A model generated the notes under the pieces. The model saw nothing but the letters and a program-made list of their open reading frames with translations, searched no databases and had not been told where the DNA came from. From Polytrichum commune (Eukaryota > Streptophyta > Polytrichopsida > Polytrichales > Polytrichaceae), in assembly GCA_950295325.1 (NCBI GenBank), contig OX485804.1, positions 33,480,001 to 33,544,000 of the forward strand: DNA of 64,000 bases. The letters are read 5' to 3'. This document shows, one piece after another, positions 44,889 to 58,530 of this stretch; position 1 is the first letter of the stretch, and each line of letters begins with the position of its first letter. A program made the position numbers and the translations under genes.

Positions 44889-46487
44889 CATTTCACCGGC
44901 GTTTTTCAACGTGTGTGGCCACCTCTTGAGACGACATTGGTTTTCCGGTCCATGTGGTGGTGTTGTGCCGCAGGTGCTTCCTTGGAACTCAAGGCACTCA
45001 ACCAGCTGCCAGTCGTGGAAAGTTTATTAAGTTCAGTTTGTGTGCACATTTGGGTTTGCATGCATGATGACAAATTGGTACTCGTTGGAAAGGGTTCCAT
45101 TATCATGACTTTATTAACTCACGAGGACTACACTCATTTATGGTACTTAACTATTAGTGCTACCTAACTGTTCAAAGATTTGCAGTGCTTCAACTCGTTA
45201 TCCTATAATGGAAGTCTTTGTTTAGTTGAGGTATTAATGTTCTATGATGTCTAAACAACCAATTTGACGTTTGCTTGTAAAAAAGTGATATCCATGATGA
45301 ATAGTTATAGGATTGCGTAAGATTGTTTAGTAATGGTGTACTAGCTAGAGGTGTGTTTCTATGAGATAAGCGGCATTTTGAACGAACCCAACCAAGGATT
45401 CAAACAAGCTTCATATACGTGGTTTGTGGTATTGAGTCCATGTTTAGCACAACCTATTGAAGAGAGGAAGTTATGTATTTGCGTCGAAGTTATTTATACA
45501 AGCTCAAGTTGCCCTATGATGCAATTGATGTATATGTGTTTTTCAAGTAGAAAAATGGTCTTTGACAAATGGGTTGATTTGTTATCAGGGTAATTTTGAC
45601 ACAAAAGAAAAATAGATAACGAAGTAAACACAAAACCCCTTTGTATGACATCTTCGAGTCTAGAATGGGTCCCTTGGAGTCATAAGGGTGGATCTAACTT
45701 AACAAACTCATGTATTTAGCATGCTTCCAAAGTAAAATACCTCTTCCTATGTGCCCATTACGTCATTTACTTACTACGTAGTTGTCAAGACTAAAATTCA
45801 TTTAGATTGTCTACCGGAAACACGGTGTTTCCAAACAATGTTTGATCCCCCCCTCCCCCCCATACATGTTGTGATTCTAGACACCTTGAACATTGTGCCA
45901 CCAATTTAAAGATGAAAATTAACAAATCGATGGTCAAAAGCATTTTCATTGTCACTAAATGTGAGGTGTTTCCTCCTTTGAACTCTCCCACTGTTTCATA
46001 TATGCAACATATAGAGGGGAGACTTTCAACTCCTCTATAAGGCAATCAATTTTCAATACCTCACAAGGAGGGGTACACCCATGGCAAAATTCCCTCTTGC
46101 CTACATAGAAGAGATCTTCACCTATAATAAATTTACTTGACAATATTGCTTGGTGTACCACATGTGGTCACGCCCTAAGAATACAATTCACATTTGAGCA
46201 TGGAACACAACATGTTCGTGTGATGGTGTTTAGAATTGATTATTGACATGGTTTACATTACTTATCTCATGTGCTAAATACTATCTGATGAGAATTAGAG
46301 TGCACCTACAATATTATCCTGAGGATTTTTGTACGTAAATAGCTATAGTGCAGTTCTCAATATTTTTCATTTTTAATGAAGATATGTAAAACAACACAAT
46401 TTAATGTAAAATCAAAATTTGCGTGTCATGTTGACTAGAGTGCACTTCATGACTTCTCATGTAACAACAAATGTATTATGACACCCT
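44889..46487. other. Noncoding spacer
   Basis: 45233-45345 resembles 10352-10460. Short open frames (44832-45167 and others) overlap the inverted repeat above and have no recognisable features. Confidence 0.4.
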
Positions 46488-47540
46488 CTCTAGTTAGTTG
46501 CCACCCAATTGGTACAAAACAATTGATATGGGCCGATGATGAATAAGGTGGGCCAACCTAAATGAGGTGTGTATGTTACCTTTCTTGTACCATCAAGGCA
46601 CAATAAAATAAAGCTAGGTATTGGATTGAGTTAGTTTACCCAAGTCCAACTGATCTTGAACCAAGATCATGGATTCTATTATTTAAGCATCCAAATGTAT
46701 TGTAACATAACATTATTGAGCAACTAGATGATGGTCGCTTGCAAAGAAAGAGATTGCGATTAAAAACGTTGAAGTTATAGATGTGTGGCGAGAACTTCAC
46801 AATGTGTCACATGTGTGTTCCCTATAAACTAAGAATCCCAAAAATAAAGGAAAATTATGCTCCCTCAATAATTGATCCTACAAAACATAGCCATTGGCCA
46901 AGGAGCTAAGTAATGTTATGGACACCCCCGGCCTCTCAAGTTACCGCCTAGTTATTGCAAAGCGATTAGTATAGGTTGATAATGAATAATGTGGGCCACA
47001 CTAAATGAGGTCTTTATTGTACAGTCCCCATATCACTATATGGATAGGTGCCAGAGTTCAAGATTGAAGACCTCATATGAGTTTCATTTTGAAGGGCTCT
47101 CAAACTACAACGCTTAAGTTGAAGGGCTCGTTCAAATCCAAGACGTCAATCTAAGAATATAGAAATGAACTACGAAACTCATATTAAACTTGTGCATGAA
47201 TTATATGGTGCATGTTTCTAGTATAATGTGAAGAATTAAGAATCAACCATCTAACTCCACTTCTTGTAGTGACAATGTGCTACGCTTGTAGATTCTTGTG
47301 GTGGGCACATTATATTGAAGACTTCAAGTGACTTCTTCATTTTCAATTTGGGGTTGCGTTTTGAAAGGTTGATTTGAGAGAGGCATATTTTGAAGGGCCA
47401 AATTGCATTTTGAAGGGCATTGAAGACTTCAATCTTGAACACTGCTAGGTACTGGTTGGAGTTGGTTTACCTAAGTCGAAGTGAACTGGAACCAAGGTCA
47501 TGAATTCCAATGTCAAACTAAGAAGTATCCAAATGTGGGC
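46488..47540 (+). repeat. Direct repeat pair, the second copy interrupted by a MITE
   Basis: Copy 1 (about 46488-46700) and copy 2 (about 46935-47051 plus 47445-47540) share TAGTTA(G)TTGC, GATAATGAAT/GATGATGAAT, GTGGGCCA, AAATGAGGT, CTAGGTA(T/C)TGG, GTTTACC(C/T)AAGTC and AACCAAG(A/G)TCATG. Copy 1 reads straight through CTAGGTAT, giving a paralogous empty site for the MITE. Confidence 0.85.
47052..47444. mobile_element. MITE family M1, copy 3, intact (393 bp, 8-bp TSD)
   Basis: The ends CAGAGTTCAAGATTGAAG and inverted CAGTGTTCAAGATTGAAG define the family. The flanks ATAGGTGC (47044-47051) and CTAGGTAC (47445-47452) agree at 6 of 8 bases, and the unoccupied paralogue at about 46614 reads CTAGGTAT. 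CAG ends with an 8-bp duplication indicate the hAT superfamily. Confidence 0.88.
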
Positions 47541-48608
47541 CATGGGGGCGGTGGTTCTCACTACCTTTCCATAGTCCAACAAAGGGCGGGCCATTGGATG
47601 TATAAACAAAGACTAAAAATCTATCTAAACCATGAGTATGTCTCCCAAAAGGCTATGGGTGTGTGTGTGTGTGGGGTGTATGTATGCATGCATGGATGGA
47701 TGGATGTTTGTATGTATAAAAATGAATAAACATCAATTGTAGAAAGAAACATCAAGTACAAAAGGCATTGGAACCCTAACCAATGGACCAAATGGGGAAA
47801 CCAAGTACTTGGTGCCTAGCTTTTCAAGTAATCTCCAAACCCCTCCGATAACCAATCAACTCCGGAGAGAGGGAATTATGATGTATGGGTGTGTACCTCT
47901 CATTCATCCAACATAAAAGCCATGAAATAGTGTGCACACTGGAGGTTACATTTTTTTAGGTGATTTGATACCGGGGTTGGCTTTAAAGATCCCAAACTAG
48001 TTTGCACTCGATCATTTTAGACAAAGTGACAACAAACCTATAGAGGATCAAGTGTTTATATTGCATGAATGGAGGTACACTTGTATATGATAATTCCCTC
48101 TCTCCATCCACTCCTCTAACACACCGCACCAAATCAAAAACTCCTTGAGGCCATTATCCACAACCACTTGTGGAGCTTGTTTTCTCTTTTGGCAATCGAT
48201 CCTATCAAAATCGATGAGAGAATTCCATGCCACCTATTGGACTTTTTGATTAGGTCACTTGACATTATGGAAACATCGTTTCAGTGCATTGGTGCCAATG
48301 ATCCAAGGCATGCCACTACGAAGGCAAAGCCATATTCTAGAGAACCCCATGAGCTCCTCACGAAGCTTAACATCAAAGAGGCAATGCAACATGAAGAAAG
48401 AACCATGGAGGACCTTGGGTCGGGCTTTGCAAGAAGTTGTCGCTTGATACTTGAGTGCATAATGTTACACACTTGTGTCGGTGCAAATAAAAAGTGTCGA
48501 TGTTATAATTATCTTGTTTATTATTAGACAAGAGCAACTAGAAACTACGTTAAGAAACAAATTGGATATACGTATTGATTGGTGCCGAAGGTGACCTAAG
48601 AGTCATCC
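47541..48608. other. Noncoding spacer
   Basis: It contains (GT)n and (TGGA)n/(TGTA)n simple repeats near 47659-47715. A minus-strand frame at 48048-48233 may be a LINE fragment but is not called. Confidence 0.4.
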
Positions 48609-48611
48609 TTA

Positions 48612-49000
48612 GGGTCGGTTTGAACCACAGTGAAGAAGCGCACCAATCAAGAATGTTAGGGAGATGAATCGATATGATTGGTTACGAAACGGGTTCTTCA
48701 TCAATAGGGGTTTACACTACGACCATGATATCTCTGGTGGAGAATTTCAAGTATGGATGAAAAAATGACATGGTTGTCAACACAACATTTTTTGTTGGGG
48801 TAGTTCTCTGGAGGTCAAGTTTCTTGGGCAACCTCAAACCTTCGGACAAGAAACTTGGTCCCCAATGAACTCCGACTTGAGACATGATGTTGTTTACTTT
48901 CCATTTTGTCCGTCATACCAACCTTTGTTTCAAATAACCTTGTTTGGGGTTGAAATACTTGACTGACCGGTGCGCTTCTTCACCGTACCTAAACCAACCC
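48612..49000. mobile_element. 389-bp Harbinger-type MITE (TTA target site)
   Basis: The left end GGGTCGGTTTGAACCACAG and inverted right end GGGTTGGTTTAGGTACGG both continue into TGAAGAAGCGCACC. TTA flanks both sides (48609-48611 and 49001-49003). Confidence 0.82.
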
Positions 49001-49003
49001 TTA

Positions 49004-52000
49004 GTAGTGTTAATGTACAAAGAAGCGGACAAGACTACAGGATGTAGTCCATCACCCCCAACAAGAAAAGAGGCGGAGGCTGAGAAGAAACATATCAACC
49101 GGATGCAACATAGTTTAAACCCAAACCCCAAAGAGGCTAGAACCAAAAGGCAAAGGACAAGGGAGAGCCAAGGGTTACGAGAGAAGGGCTGAACAAAGTG
49201 CTGAAGGACGTGAGGCATCTAGATCACCATCTCCGTTACCTGAAACACCTACTCACTCTAATACACAAGGAGAAGAAGGAGATCATTGAAATCAATAAAA
49301 AAAACAAGGATACAATTACACCCTTAAGTACTTCTAGATCGAGGAGACGAAGTAAAGTTAATCATTGAAACCTAGATACCGAATACAACAAAGAAACTCA
49401 AGATAAAGGAAGAGTTTGCAAACGGTAACATACAAAAGGGTGTGGAGAACCCCCACGACTAAACAAGTTACCATGTTTTGGTGGATCAAAAAACATGATA
49501 ACAAAGTGATTGTTACAATTGCAGGTGCTTATTGTTAAATTGACCACATAATGTGTAGTTAAGATTTTAATTAAGATAAAATCCAAGGAAACACTCAGGA
49601 AAGGCTTAAAAGATGATTATTGTATCATCTAGGTGTCTCAACTAAGTTTAATTAGGACAAGTTTAGGTATCCTTGAAGTTGTGTAGGATTCTTGATTGAC
49701 AGTTCGTACATTTCTTCAAGAATAAGGGTTGAGAAGTCTCTCAATTACAATACATGCATTTGTGAGAGTCACTCAATCTTACATTATTTCACTTTGACAA
49801 TAGTATGGCAGTGAGTTCATTTGACTCAGACCTTGTGCGATGCACAAACATAGGTGAAACTATTTCAGTATTCTTGCATGAAGTATCCCATTGCTTTCTC
49901 TTTACCAAAGCCAAGGGCACTTTGGTGTGGACAATAGCCTCATCATACAAAAAATGCTAGTATTTGGAAGTTAAGGAATTCATTCTCACTTCTTACAACT
50001 TAGAGAATCAACTTTACCAATGAAATTAACACTCAAAGTTTGGAGGGATAATCTTACAGGTCACCAACTTGCCTCAGGCAGAAAATGTTAAACTCATTGT
50101 AAGTCATGTGCGTTGAAAAGCCAAACACTTCTTCAGAACTTCAATTTAACCACAATTAAACTTCCCTTCTCCCATCTAATAAAGTATCAGTCCCTCATGC
50201 AACATGACTTAGTCTATAGTTCAATTGCTCATGTGTCTCATGGTTAATTCATCATCACAAAGACCATAGTCTAAATGAGAATTTCTACATACCCTTAGGC
50301 AAACTATAAATCTCTCGTATCTTAGGCAAAAAAATCATATTCAGAACTCAAACACTAAGGAAGCAGGATCTCCCGCAAAGTTTTATTGCTAAGTAAAAAC
50401 TTATGATCTCTCTCTCTCTTGTTAGATCTATCTATCTATTTACAACATGTGAAAATATCAAGGTTCATATTTATTCCTATGAGACTATAATCTTTCTTAT
50501 TTCGACTCTCCAAAATCTCAAGGCCATAGTTTGCTCAAACATGCTCAATTGATAATTTATGGTTCTCATCTTGGCCTATTCCCACTTGATTTCTAAATGG
50601 ATAAACTTTTTAGCACCACGCAGGTTGGTTAAAACAAGCACAATCAATATATAAAGTGTTAACAAGCTTTGACTTGTCATTCAAGTTGGCCAAGTTTTTT
50701 TTAAATAATTTAATATGGAGATGATACCTTGCTCTTCTTCAGATTTGTGATGAAAGATCAAATTTTGACAAGTCTTATGACCATGCAACACATCCACGTG
50801 ATCCATTTACAACAAACTACATGATCGATTTACCATAAATTAAGGCATAAATGGTGAAAACATAATTATCTCAAACCGTTCAAACTTGAAAATGAGCATT
50901 ACAAAAATATGGCAAATTTTGGCAAGAAAGGGGTCAAGTTGTTTTGCAAGAACGTCATCTTGCCATTTTCCCATTGGGGCCGTTGAAAGGCCTTGGCCCC
51001 TATGCCCCCTCCCCTCCTCCAAAACCAATTTATTGGTTGGGATTCCATTGTATTTAGCATTTTCCTTGCCAATTGGGGGACTTGAACTCCACGCACATTT
51101 TTCCACAAATTGAGTGAGCATCATTACACCACTTACAGTATTTAGTGTCACATGCGTAAAAGTGTCACTTACCCTATTTTAAGGTGTATCTAGGTTACAC
51201 TAATGACCAACAATTTCATAATCAGTGTCACCTTGTCACACTTGGCATTCAAGTGCGCGTACTGATATCTTGGCATGAGCATGTTCAATAAGAAAAGAAG
51301 AAGAAGAAGAAATGTTGGCTACATCCAATGTGAAGACGATTCGTTGGCCATCTTTGTAAGAAGGAAATGTAAGAGGGAGATGGTTTAATGCCTTTTCCCA
51401 ATAGGTGGACCCATGAAGTGTAGGCATGATTGTGGTTGTTGCTTTTCAAGATTCCTTTTATTAAGGACGATGCATGTGAGGTATACAATGGCGTTGATGG
51501 AGATGTGTCCATTAGTGTTTAAAGTTTATGGAGGAGGTTAACGGAAGTTTTGTAAATAGTGCCTCAAATACCCACAATGATGATGAGGGGTGGTAGGGTA
51601 TTCCATCCTAGGCTTTGGAGGTGTGGGATGAGAACATCATATTGGCATGTTTACGTGTGTCTGCGGTGTCTGGGTAATGGTCATTGCAATACATGAATTC
51701 AATGAATTGTTTTGTCAGGGAGTGATGTGGTGGGAATGGAGGAGCATCAAAGAGTGATTTTCCTTTCACACACAATAGATCCGGCATGAGTTGAGCAAGG
51801 CATTTACATTTAGGTATAAAAAAATAACATGGAAGAAACCAATAAGATAGGGTATTTTGGAGCATGTCTAGTATTTTATGTTTACAGTAGTTCCCCATAT
51901 ATCTACCGTATCTAAATTTGAGAGTTTGAGTGATTTGGGCATCCGACACATTGGGGGAAGCTCCAAAAGAGGTTAGACCATGTTTGATGGATTTTTGTAA

Positions 52001-52359
52001 TTCATATCCATTTGTTAATATAGGGTATGTGTTTGAGTACGTTAAATAATGTTATGTGGTGTATGCCTATGTTACACAATGGTCTACAAGTTGATTAAAG
52101 TGCATACAAATGACACTTGGCATTAGTATACTCAATAATATCTTCCCCTTGCATTCTATAATGTAAACACGTGACACTTGTCATTAGTAAGCTCAAATAT
52201 CTTCCTTTTGCATACTAAAACACAAAACAATCATCTCAAGTATCCTAATGTGCTATGCTGGATGTCATAATATAAATAGTTCTTCCACTTTTAAATATTA
52301 TTTATGATGACAAATAGTATTATTGGCAATTAGCATGACACTTTGAGACTAGTAGACAA
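49004..52359. other. Noncoding stretch
   Basis: No gene is supported. 51170-51250 and 52060-52270 carry the 'acacttggcattagta' repeat. Short open frames (50840-51151, 51608-51949) lack recognisable features. Confidence 0.45.
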
Positions 52360-53077
52360 CTAAGGTAGAGGGTGCTAAAATCAACACCCCACCCAAAAGC
52401 AACACTTATAAACGCCTCCCAATTGCCAACACTCTGCTGCCTTGAACCATTCCCCATGGAAAAGGAGTGCCTGGGCCCACGGAGTGAGGGGTCTAGGTGC
52501 CATTAGTGGTGCCATCTCATACTGGCCTCCATATAGGGTAGGTAACAAACTCCAGTCTATCTCGCGTTGGTTCAAAGTGGGTTTACGGTGGGTTGTCAAT
52601 GCTTATTCTAGCCATTCTATTCACAAAGCGAAGGAGGTAGGCCCACAGAGGGCAAAGGGGTTGGTTATGGACACAAAGTGGGTCGGTATTCGGGATGCAA
52701 GGTGACAATTTTGCAACCAAACCAGGTGGGATCATGGAGGTGGCCATGTGACTTTGCGCACCGTTACTACTTGGACTTTGATCTAGCTTGGGTCTAGTCA
52801 CCAACTATGTTGTGTTGATTCTAGGCAATGAAGGTGGGGGTCCTCATATCCAAGGTCATCATACACGGGACCTAGGGATCAATTTAAAGAAAGCTACAAT
52901 AGTGGTTTTGACTCTGAATATTCACCAAATATTCAATTGAGGCTATTTTTCTTTTCTTTATACCTATGTTCAGCCCAAAGACTAATATGTTTTATTTTTA
53001 AAAAATAAAATATCAACCACATAGCCATATGTATGTGCAATAGCTTAAAGTGTTGGTTTAAGCACCGTCTACCTTAG
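52360..53077. mobile_element. 718-bp inverted-repeat element
   Basis: The left end CTAAGGTAGAGGGTGCTAAA and inverted right end CTAAGGTAGACGGTGCTTAAA both continue to CAACAC. The target duplication cannot be decided from the flanks. No transposase is encoded. Confidence 0.7.
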
Positions 53078-53630
53078 TAGAGGCCCTTCACAAATAGTGT
53101 ACGTGACACTAAATACTTCCACAAAACCATGAGATTTCCATGAATGTTCATACTCTCCAAATTTGTTTAAAAAAAAATCTAAGGCCAACACACATTGTTG
53201 AATGTTTTTGGCAAGCATCATTTTTGAATCATTCTCTAATTCTTTTTACATGGTTTGTCGTCCCCGTTTCAAGGATGAATGTTTGGATTAAATAACATGC
53301 TTGCATGGTAACATATGTTCAAGACTCAATCGCACATGGCTATCTTGTAAGAAATAATACAAGATTATCTTGAAAGAGTACATAAATGAAAAAAACAAAA
53401 AAAGACTAATAGAAATGGAAACATGTTCCAAAATTTTCATCAAAAACACTACTTAATTTATGTCCATTTTACACTATGTCCCGTGACCAAGACTCTCAAA
53501 AGGTGACGTGAATTTCTCTTCGTCGTGGCTTTGGACCAATGACCATGACCATGACCATGAGAAATCCTTAATCTTCTCGCAACCCTTGGTCAAATGTGTA
53601 AAACGGCCCTTGTAGTGAATCAAATGAACA
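53078..53630. other. Noncoding spacer
   Basis: No supported feature apart from (GACCAT)n near 53541-53560. Confidence 0.4.
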
Positions 53631-54320
53631 GGGGAGAACTGACTGCTAGTTACAGATGAACCAATCGAGTTTAAGAAATAACCGGTTGAAGTTCAAGACT
53701 TCAGAAAAGTTACCAATTGTTTTAGGAGGGTCTATGCACCATCACAAGTTCTCTTGAAGAAAAACCGAAAGATAACAACATGTAACTGGTTGGACTTGGA
53801 AACACCACTAGGATATCGATCGATTATGCCCAAAAATCCTCCCTGGAGGCTGGTAGTGGAAGTCGAAAGTAGTAAGCTTCCATTAAGCTAGAAGTTGTTT
53901 GTAGTTTTTCTTTCTTTCTTAAGGTCGGGATTTGGGGGTTGTCGGGTGATTTGTCATGTGTTGAAGGTGTTTTGCATGGACACACTCCCCCAAATTGCTC
54001 GTACTTAGGAGACAAGCCTATGTGTAGGGCAAAGCACCGGTCCAATGGTCACCCGGAACTATTCAACTGTCCCTAATAAGTTGCAGCCAAGTTGTGCCCC
54101 GGAAGTTTTAGGGCATATAGAGTCGGTCAAGATCCTAGTGATTCTAAATCCAACCGGTTACATGTTGACATCTTCCGGTTTTGCTTCATTTCATTTGAGG
54201 TATATTCTTTAGATTCCTCTAAAATGATGGGTAATTCTTCTAAAGTTTCCAATTTCAACCGGTTATTTCTCAAACTGTACCGGTTCATCTGTAACTAACT
54301 ACTGGTTCTTCGTGAGCCCT
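53631..54320. mobile_element. Foldback element with about 200-bp 'accggtt' arms
   Basis: The left arm 53631-53830 and right arm 54113-54320 are inverted copies of the accggtt dispersed repeat (shared: TAGTTACAGATGAACC, GAGAAATAACCGGTTGAA, ATTTTAG(G)AGG, CACTAGGAT). The middle is about 280 bp of unrelated DNA. This is the only place in the window where two copies face each other, and it may be the complete form of which 15080 and 58325 are single arms. Confidence 0.7.
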
Positions 54321-54434
54321 GCTTCCAACTTCACAAATGATTTTGGCCATTGGATTGGGAATTATCTCATCTAGCAAATAATGGAGGTTTGCATTTCATG
54401 TTTCAGAACAAGACTTGAGATCCCATAGTTTATG

Positions 54435-54465
54435 AGCTCTCTCTCTCTCTCTCTCTCTCTCTCTT
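54435..54465. repeat. (CT)n microsatellite
   Basis: About 15 CT units. Confidence 0.9.
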
Positions 54466-54599
54466 GATTAATGCCATGTTACACAAAAAATTTCAATTTT
54501 GAACATTTACATTAAAGCACCTAACAATGATCATCTTTATAAAACAGATGATTATAAACTCAAAGGATCCTAAATCTACATACATGGAAAGAAATCATC

Positions 54600-55577
54600 C
54601 TTACCATGAAGTGGATGTAACAAAGATGTAGATGAACAGGGTAAAGTAACAAGGGTAATAGACGGGACCTACGTCTCTAATCTATGGTAAAAATAGGGCT
54701 AGGAGAACTTACCATGGGTAAGAACTCCAATATAAACCCTTAACCCTAAAAAAATACTTTGTTTTACCATTCACGCAAGTGAGAGGTGCGGCGGGCCTTG
54801 TGTATACACATTAGGGTAATAGATACGTGCTAAGAGTAAGAGAAATTAGGGCTCATCACCAAGAGGAGTATTCTACTTGGAGTAACCCAATCATGGCCAA
54901 GGAACAGGTTTGAACACCCACATGTTGTTTTACAATGAGTGTTGTTGTATTGTGAAATACTTTGGTGCATTTGAAATGGATTATGTGTGTGCGACATGGA
55001 TAACAACTGGGTCATGTTGTTATTTACCTCGTGTATGTAACTAATCCTCAATTATTTGTTGGTTGGTTGCATGGGCACAGGTGAGGTAGGCCCTTCACAC
55101 ATTCAATGCAGTGATGTATTGTGATTATGACATTTTATGCACTTCTATTGATTGAGGTTACTAAGAACATCTCCTTTGTAAGTACCCCATACATGTGATG
55201 GATTAATTAGATGTACTTTGCAGAGAAGCAAGAAGGTTGGTGATTAGCTTCCAAAGCATGGGACAATCAATATCAAACACTTGATGATAAATACCATATG
55301 GTAGCAAATACTCTAAGTAAGGTGCATATTGTTGCAAAGCAAGACAAATTATGACACAAAATGACTATGTGGTACAACACATCAAATTAGGCATATTTGC
55401 AAGCAGCTTGCTTATGCAAAATGTGATCAGGCTATCAAATAGGAAGATGCAAAAGACACAGAAAGAGTCTAGTGGATGTTCCAACCCACCCACCCTTGTA
55501 TTGCAATGATGAAGATATTGAAGGATTTGGCCTCTGAAAAGAGGAAGTTCAAACTTTGTAAAAGTTTTGAAAAAGTC

Positions 55578-55642
<65 letters not shown>

Positions 55643-56160
55643 CTCTGTTTTTACTTTGCCAAACATAAATTACTGAGATCTGTAAATCTAATCTTTAAAG
55701 GATAAGTACCTTAGGGTTAGAAGAACTCTACCTAACTACTGTCCACCATAGATTCTACTCATGGCATCTACGGACAAGATTGTAAACCTAATCATATATC
55801 AAGAGCAAGGACCTGAGAAAGTTCCTTTTCACTCAAAGGTTGAACCACACTAAACGGTTATCTTTGGTAAACTCTGTGATTAGGGTAGAGGAAGTTAACT
55901 AGTGGGTGATTTAGGCTAAGTGCTTCAATCTGACCCCACAAGAAACTTCAATGGCAAAGGAACAGGTAAAATACTCTCTTACGGAGTATGTGGTAATGCA
56001 AAATCAATAGATGTATTGTTGTTTGATTGTGTGACATAGATAACAATTGGGTTCTGCTGTTATTCACCTCGTGTACGTGACTAATCCTCATTTTTTGTTG
56101 GTTGGTTGCATGGGCACAGGTGAGGCAGACCCTTCACAATTTTGAACGACATCCTTAGAG
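54600..56160 (+). repeat. Diverged direct repeat pair about 1 kb apart
   Basis: 54890-55100 and 55950-56140 share ATGGC(C/A)AAGGAACAGGT, GACAT(G/A)GATAACAA(C/T)TGGGT, TGTTATT(T/C)ACCTCGTGTA, ACTAATCCTCA, a shared GTTGGTTGGTTGCATGGGCA and CAGGTGAGG. The arrangement could be two diverged retroelement ends, but I cannot assign LTR borders. Confidence 0.65.
55580..55639. repeat. (CT)n microsatellite, about 60 bp
   Basis: A pure CT run. It creates artificial open frames on both strands that should not be taken as genes. Confidence 0.97.
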
Positions 56161-58324
56161 TTTGTTTACCTTTTTGGATTCATACACTTAGTGCTCATAT
56201 ATTGTATGTATTCCTTGATGGAGATGATGAATACTTACACATATATTGATTATTGGGTTATATTTTGAAGTGCACATGATGACAATGGTCCTTCCTAGTT
56301 TTTGACTAAGGAGTTGTATAGTATATACATAGTAACTTCAAAGAAATGCAACGTATATAGGGTTAGTTGAATATGAGTTGTATGCAAGAGAAGGTGTCAA
56401 ACCATGGTTACACCTTATAGTAGACCTACTAAGACATGTATTGTACTGATATGAGGAGGGATCCCACCCACCCACCCGGGTTTTTGTTAAATAGTACAAA
56501 GATATGTATATGAATGGAATGGCCTCCATATGGAGGATGTTTTCTGAATAGGACTATGCTTGAATACAAGCTTAGCTCTTACCAAGAAATGCCCAGCTCT
56601 CTCTCTCTCTCTCATGTGTTAATTAATGAGCATACAATATAGCTATCCTAGAAGTCTCTCAAAAACTCATGGTTTGGTAGGGAGTGTTGGCCCATTTTGG
56701 ACATTTTATAATGTTTGAGGGCTTTCAAGTAGTGTCAAAACCCCCAATTATGGTGAAATTAACGAAAGACGTTTGATTTTGGCCAAAAGACAACTATATA
56801 CAAATGAACTCCTTGTCAATCTTTTGAGAGCAACATTTTAAGTGCCTTTAAGTATTTTCCATGAAACTCAATTTTATATAGTCATCTTGTGGCCAAAGTC
56901 GTTGTGTGACCTCATGTCCTTCATTGTAAGAGACACTCATCATGTGTTCAATGGACCTTGACTGCTTCTAGAATAGACATATGGATCCAAAGTTGAAATT
57001 TCAAATCCTCACATACGCATATTCTAAATATACACAAATGTTTATGTTTCTATCAAACCCACTCATGCATCCCATCATCCAAATTTAAAAGGAATAAAAC
57101 AAGATATTCACTCGTTGCCTTAAGTTAGGAACTTCAATTTTACCACCATCGAATATTCTCAAAATTTTGTTGAGACAAAGAGAATTCTCATCCTACTCTT
57201 CAGATTGGAGTTGATTTTCACATACAAGTGGTTGATTATGAAACATGTTAGTGATAGTGAGTTGAATTGCCTTCAACATGAACGATGTTATGAAAATTCC
57301 AAGTTCAATATTGGAATGTGCTTGTTGGCGACAAAGGGGTTAAAGGCTTCAAATCATGGTGCCGGCTTAGGTTCGGCATTGGTTTGAGCATAAAATACGG
57401 TTTCTCTTCTTAAGATGTGTAATTTGAAAACGTCGTATTTGGTGAACATCATAGGACCATTACATGTCTTAGACCATTACATGTCTTAACTTGTGATTGC
57501 ATGTCAACAACCGTTACATTGCGTCATGTCTTGTCTTGTGACAACGAACCACAAAATACATGAGTCCATTTTCTAGCCTAATCTTGTATGCATATATTGT
57601 ATCTCTTTGTAAATTTCTCAGAGATAGGGTCCTTCATAGTCACCCTTGGAGTAGCATTTTTTTATTAAACGATAAAAGACAATTTACAAATCAAGGTTCA
57701 TCATGTCAAGTCTGTTGTGATATGATGTGATGGCCAGAGATCACGTCACTTATGTTTTCATATCTATGGTTTTAATCCATAAAGTCCTCAGTCACCAGTT
57801 ATGTGAGGGTTTTGTATGCAGTTCATTGATCATGGTTAAGGTTTAAGCATACTTTTTGGATCAACATTGGAGAATGTTCATGTGAACCTAGGGCATCAAT
57901 TGTTTGTCAAATTGGAATATTCTCTTGCTTCCGGATTTTCTCAAAGCACCCGCCAAGGAGCGGGAGATGTCCTTTTGGCAAATTCTCAATGTATATTATG
58001 CATTGTGTCATGATTGAATAACATGTTGTGATGTATCCCAAATACTCGCAAGATTTTGCAAGCATTTTATTTATTTTGTATTGCACAAATCTAATGTTGG
58101 GATCTTTATCTAGTCATTGAAATACGAATGAAACAATTCATGGACCATTGTGGCTTCAAGATCGAGGGCATAGGCTTTACACAACACAAGCTCCCAAAAT
58201 CAAATTTGAGTCAATAGTTTGAGTTCTAAGCCTCGAGCTTCCATGATTCAATTGATAATGTGATTCATGGAGTATATTTTAAAATTGAATCTCATCCCGT
58301 CACCAAGTGTCTGGGGAGAATTGT
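56161..58324. other. Noncoding stretch
   Basis: No gene or terminal repeat is supported. A short CT run lies near 56595. Confidence 0.45.
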
Positions 58325-58530
58325 GGACATAGTTGGTCAAGATCTTAGTGATTCCAAGTCCAACCGGCTACATGTTGTGATCATTCTTTTTTCTTGATGA
58401 TTTTAAGTATATTCTATAGATTCCTCCAACATGGTCGCTAATTTTCCTGAATTCTTTACTTCAACCAGTTATTTCACAACCAATTCATCTATAATTAGCG
58501 GTCGGTTCTCCCCTGTTCATTTCCGGTCAC
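58325..58530 (-). repeat. Dispersed 'accggtt' repeat, single inverted copy
   Basis: Read inverted, it shows the same order of phrases as 15080-15290 and 53631-53830, including AATCACTAAGATCTTGACC at its end. Confidence 0.7.

Noticed and set aside
48048-48480. Possible LINE endonuclease fragment on the minus strand
   Set aside because: No catalytic motif could be identified in any frame.
55222-55370. Possible gypsy RNase H fragment (reading like DKYHMVANTLSKVH)
   Set aside because: Only about 15 residues resemble the 'NVVADALSR' motif and no other gypsy motif is nearby; too weak to annotate.
55469-55676. Open frames with Arg-Glu or Ser-Leu runs on both strands
   Set aside because: They are translations of the (CT)n microsatellite.
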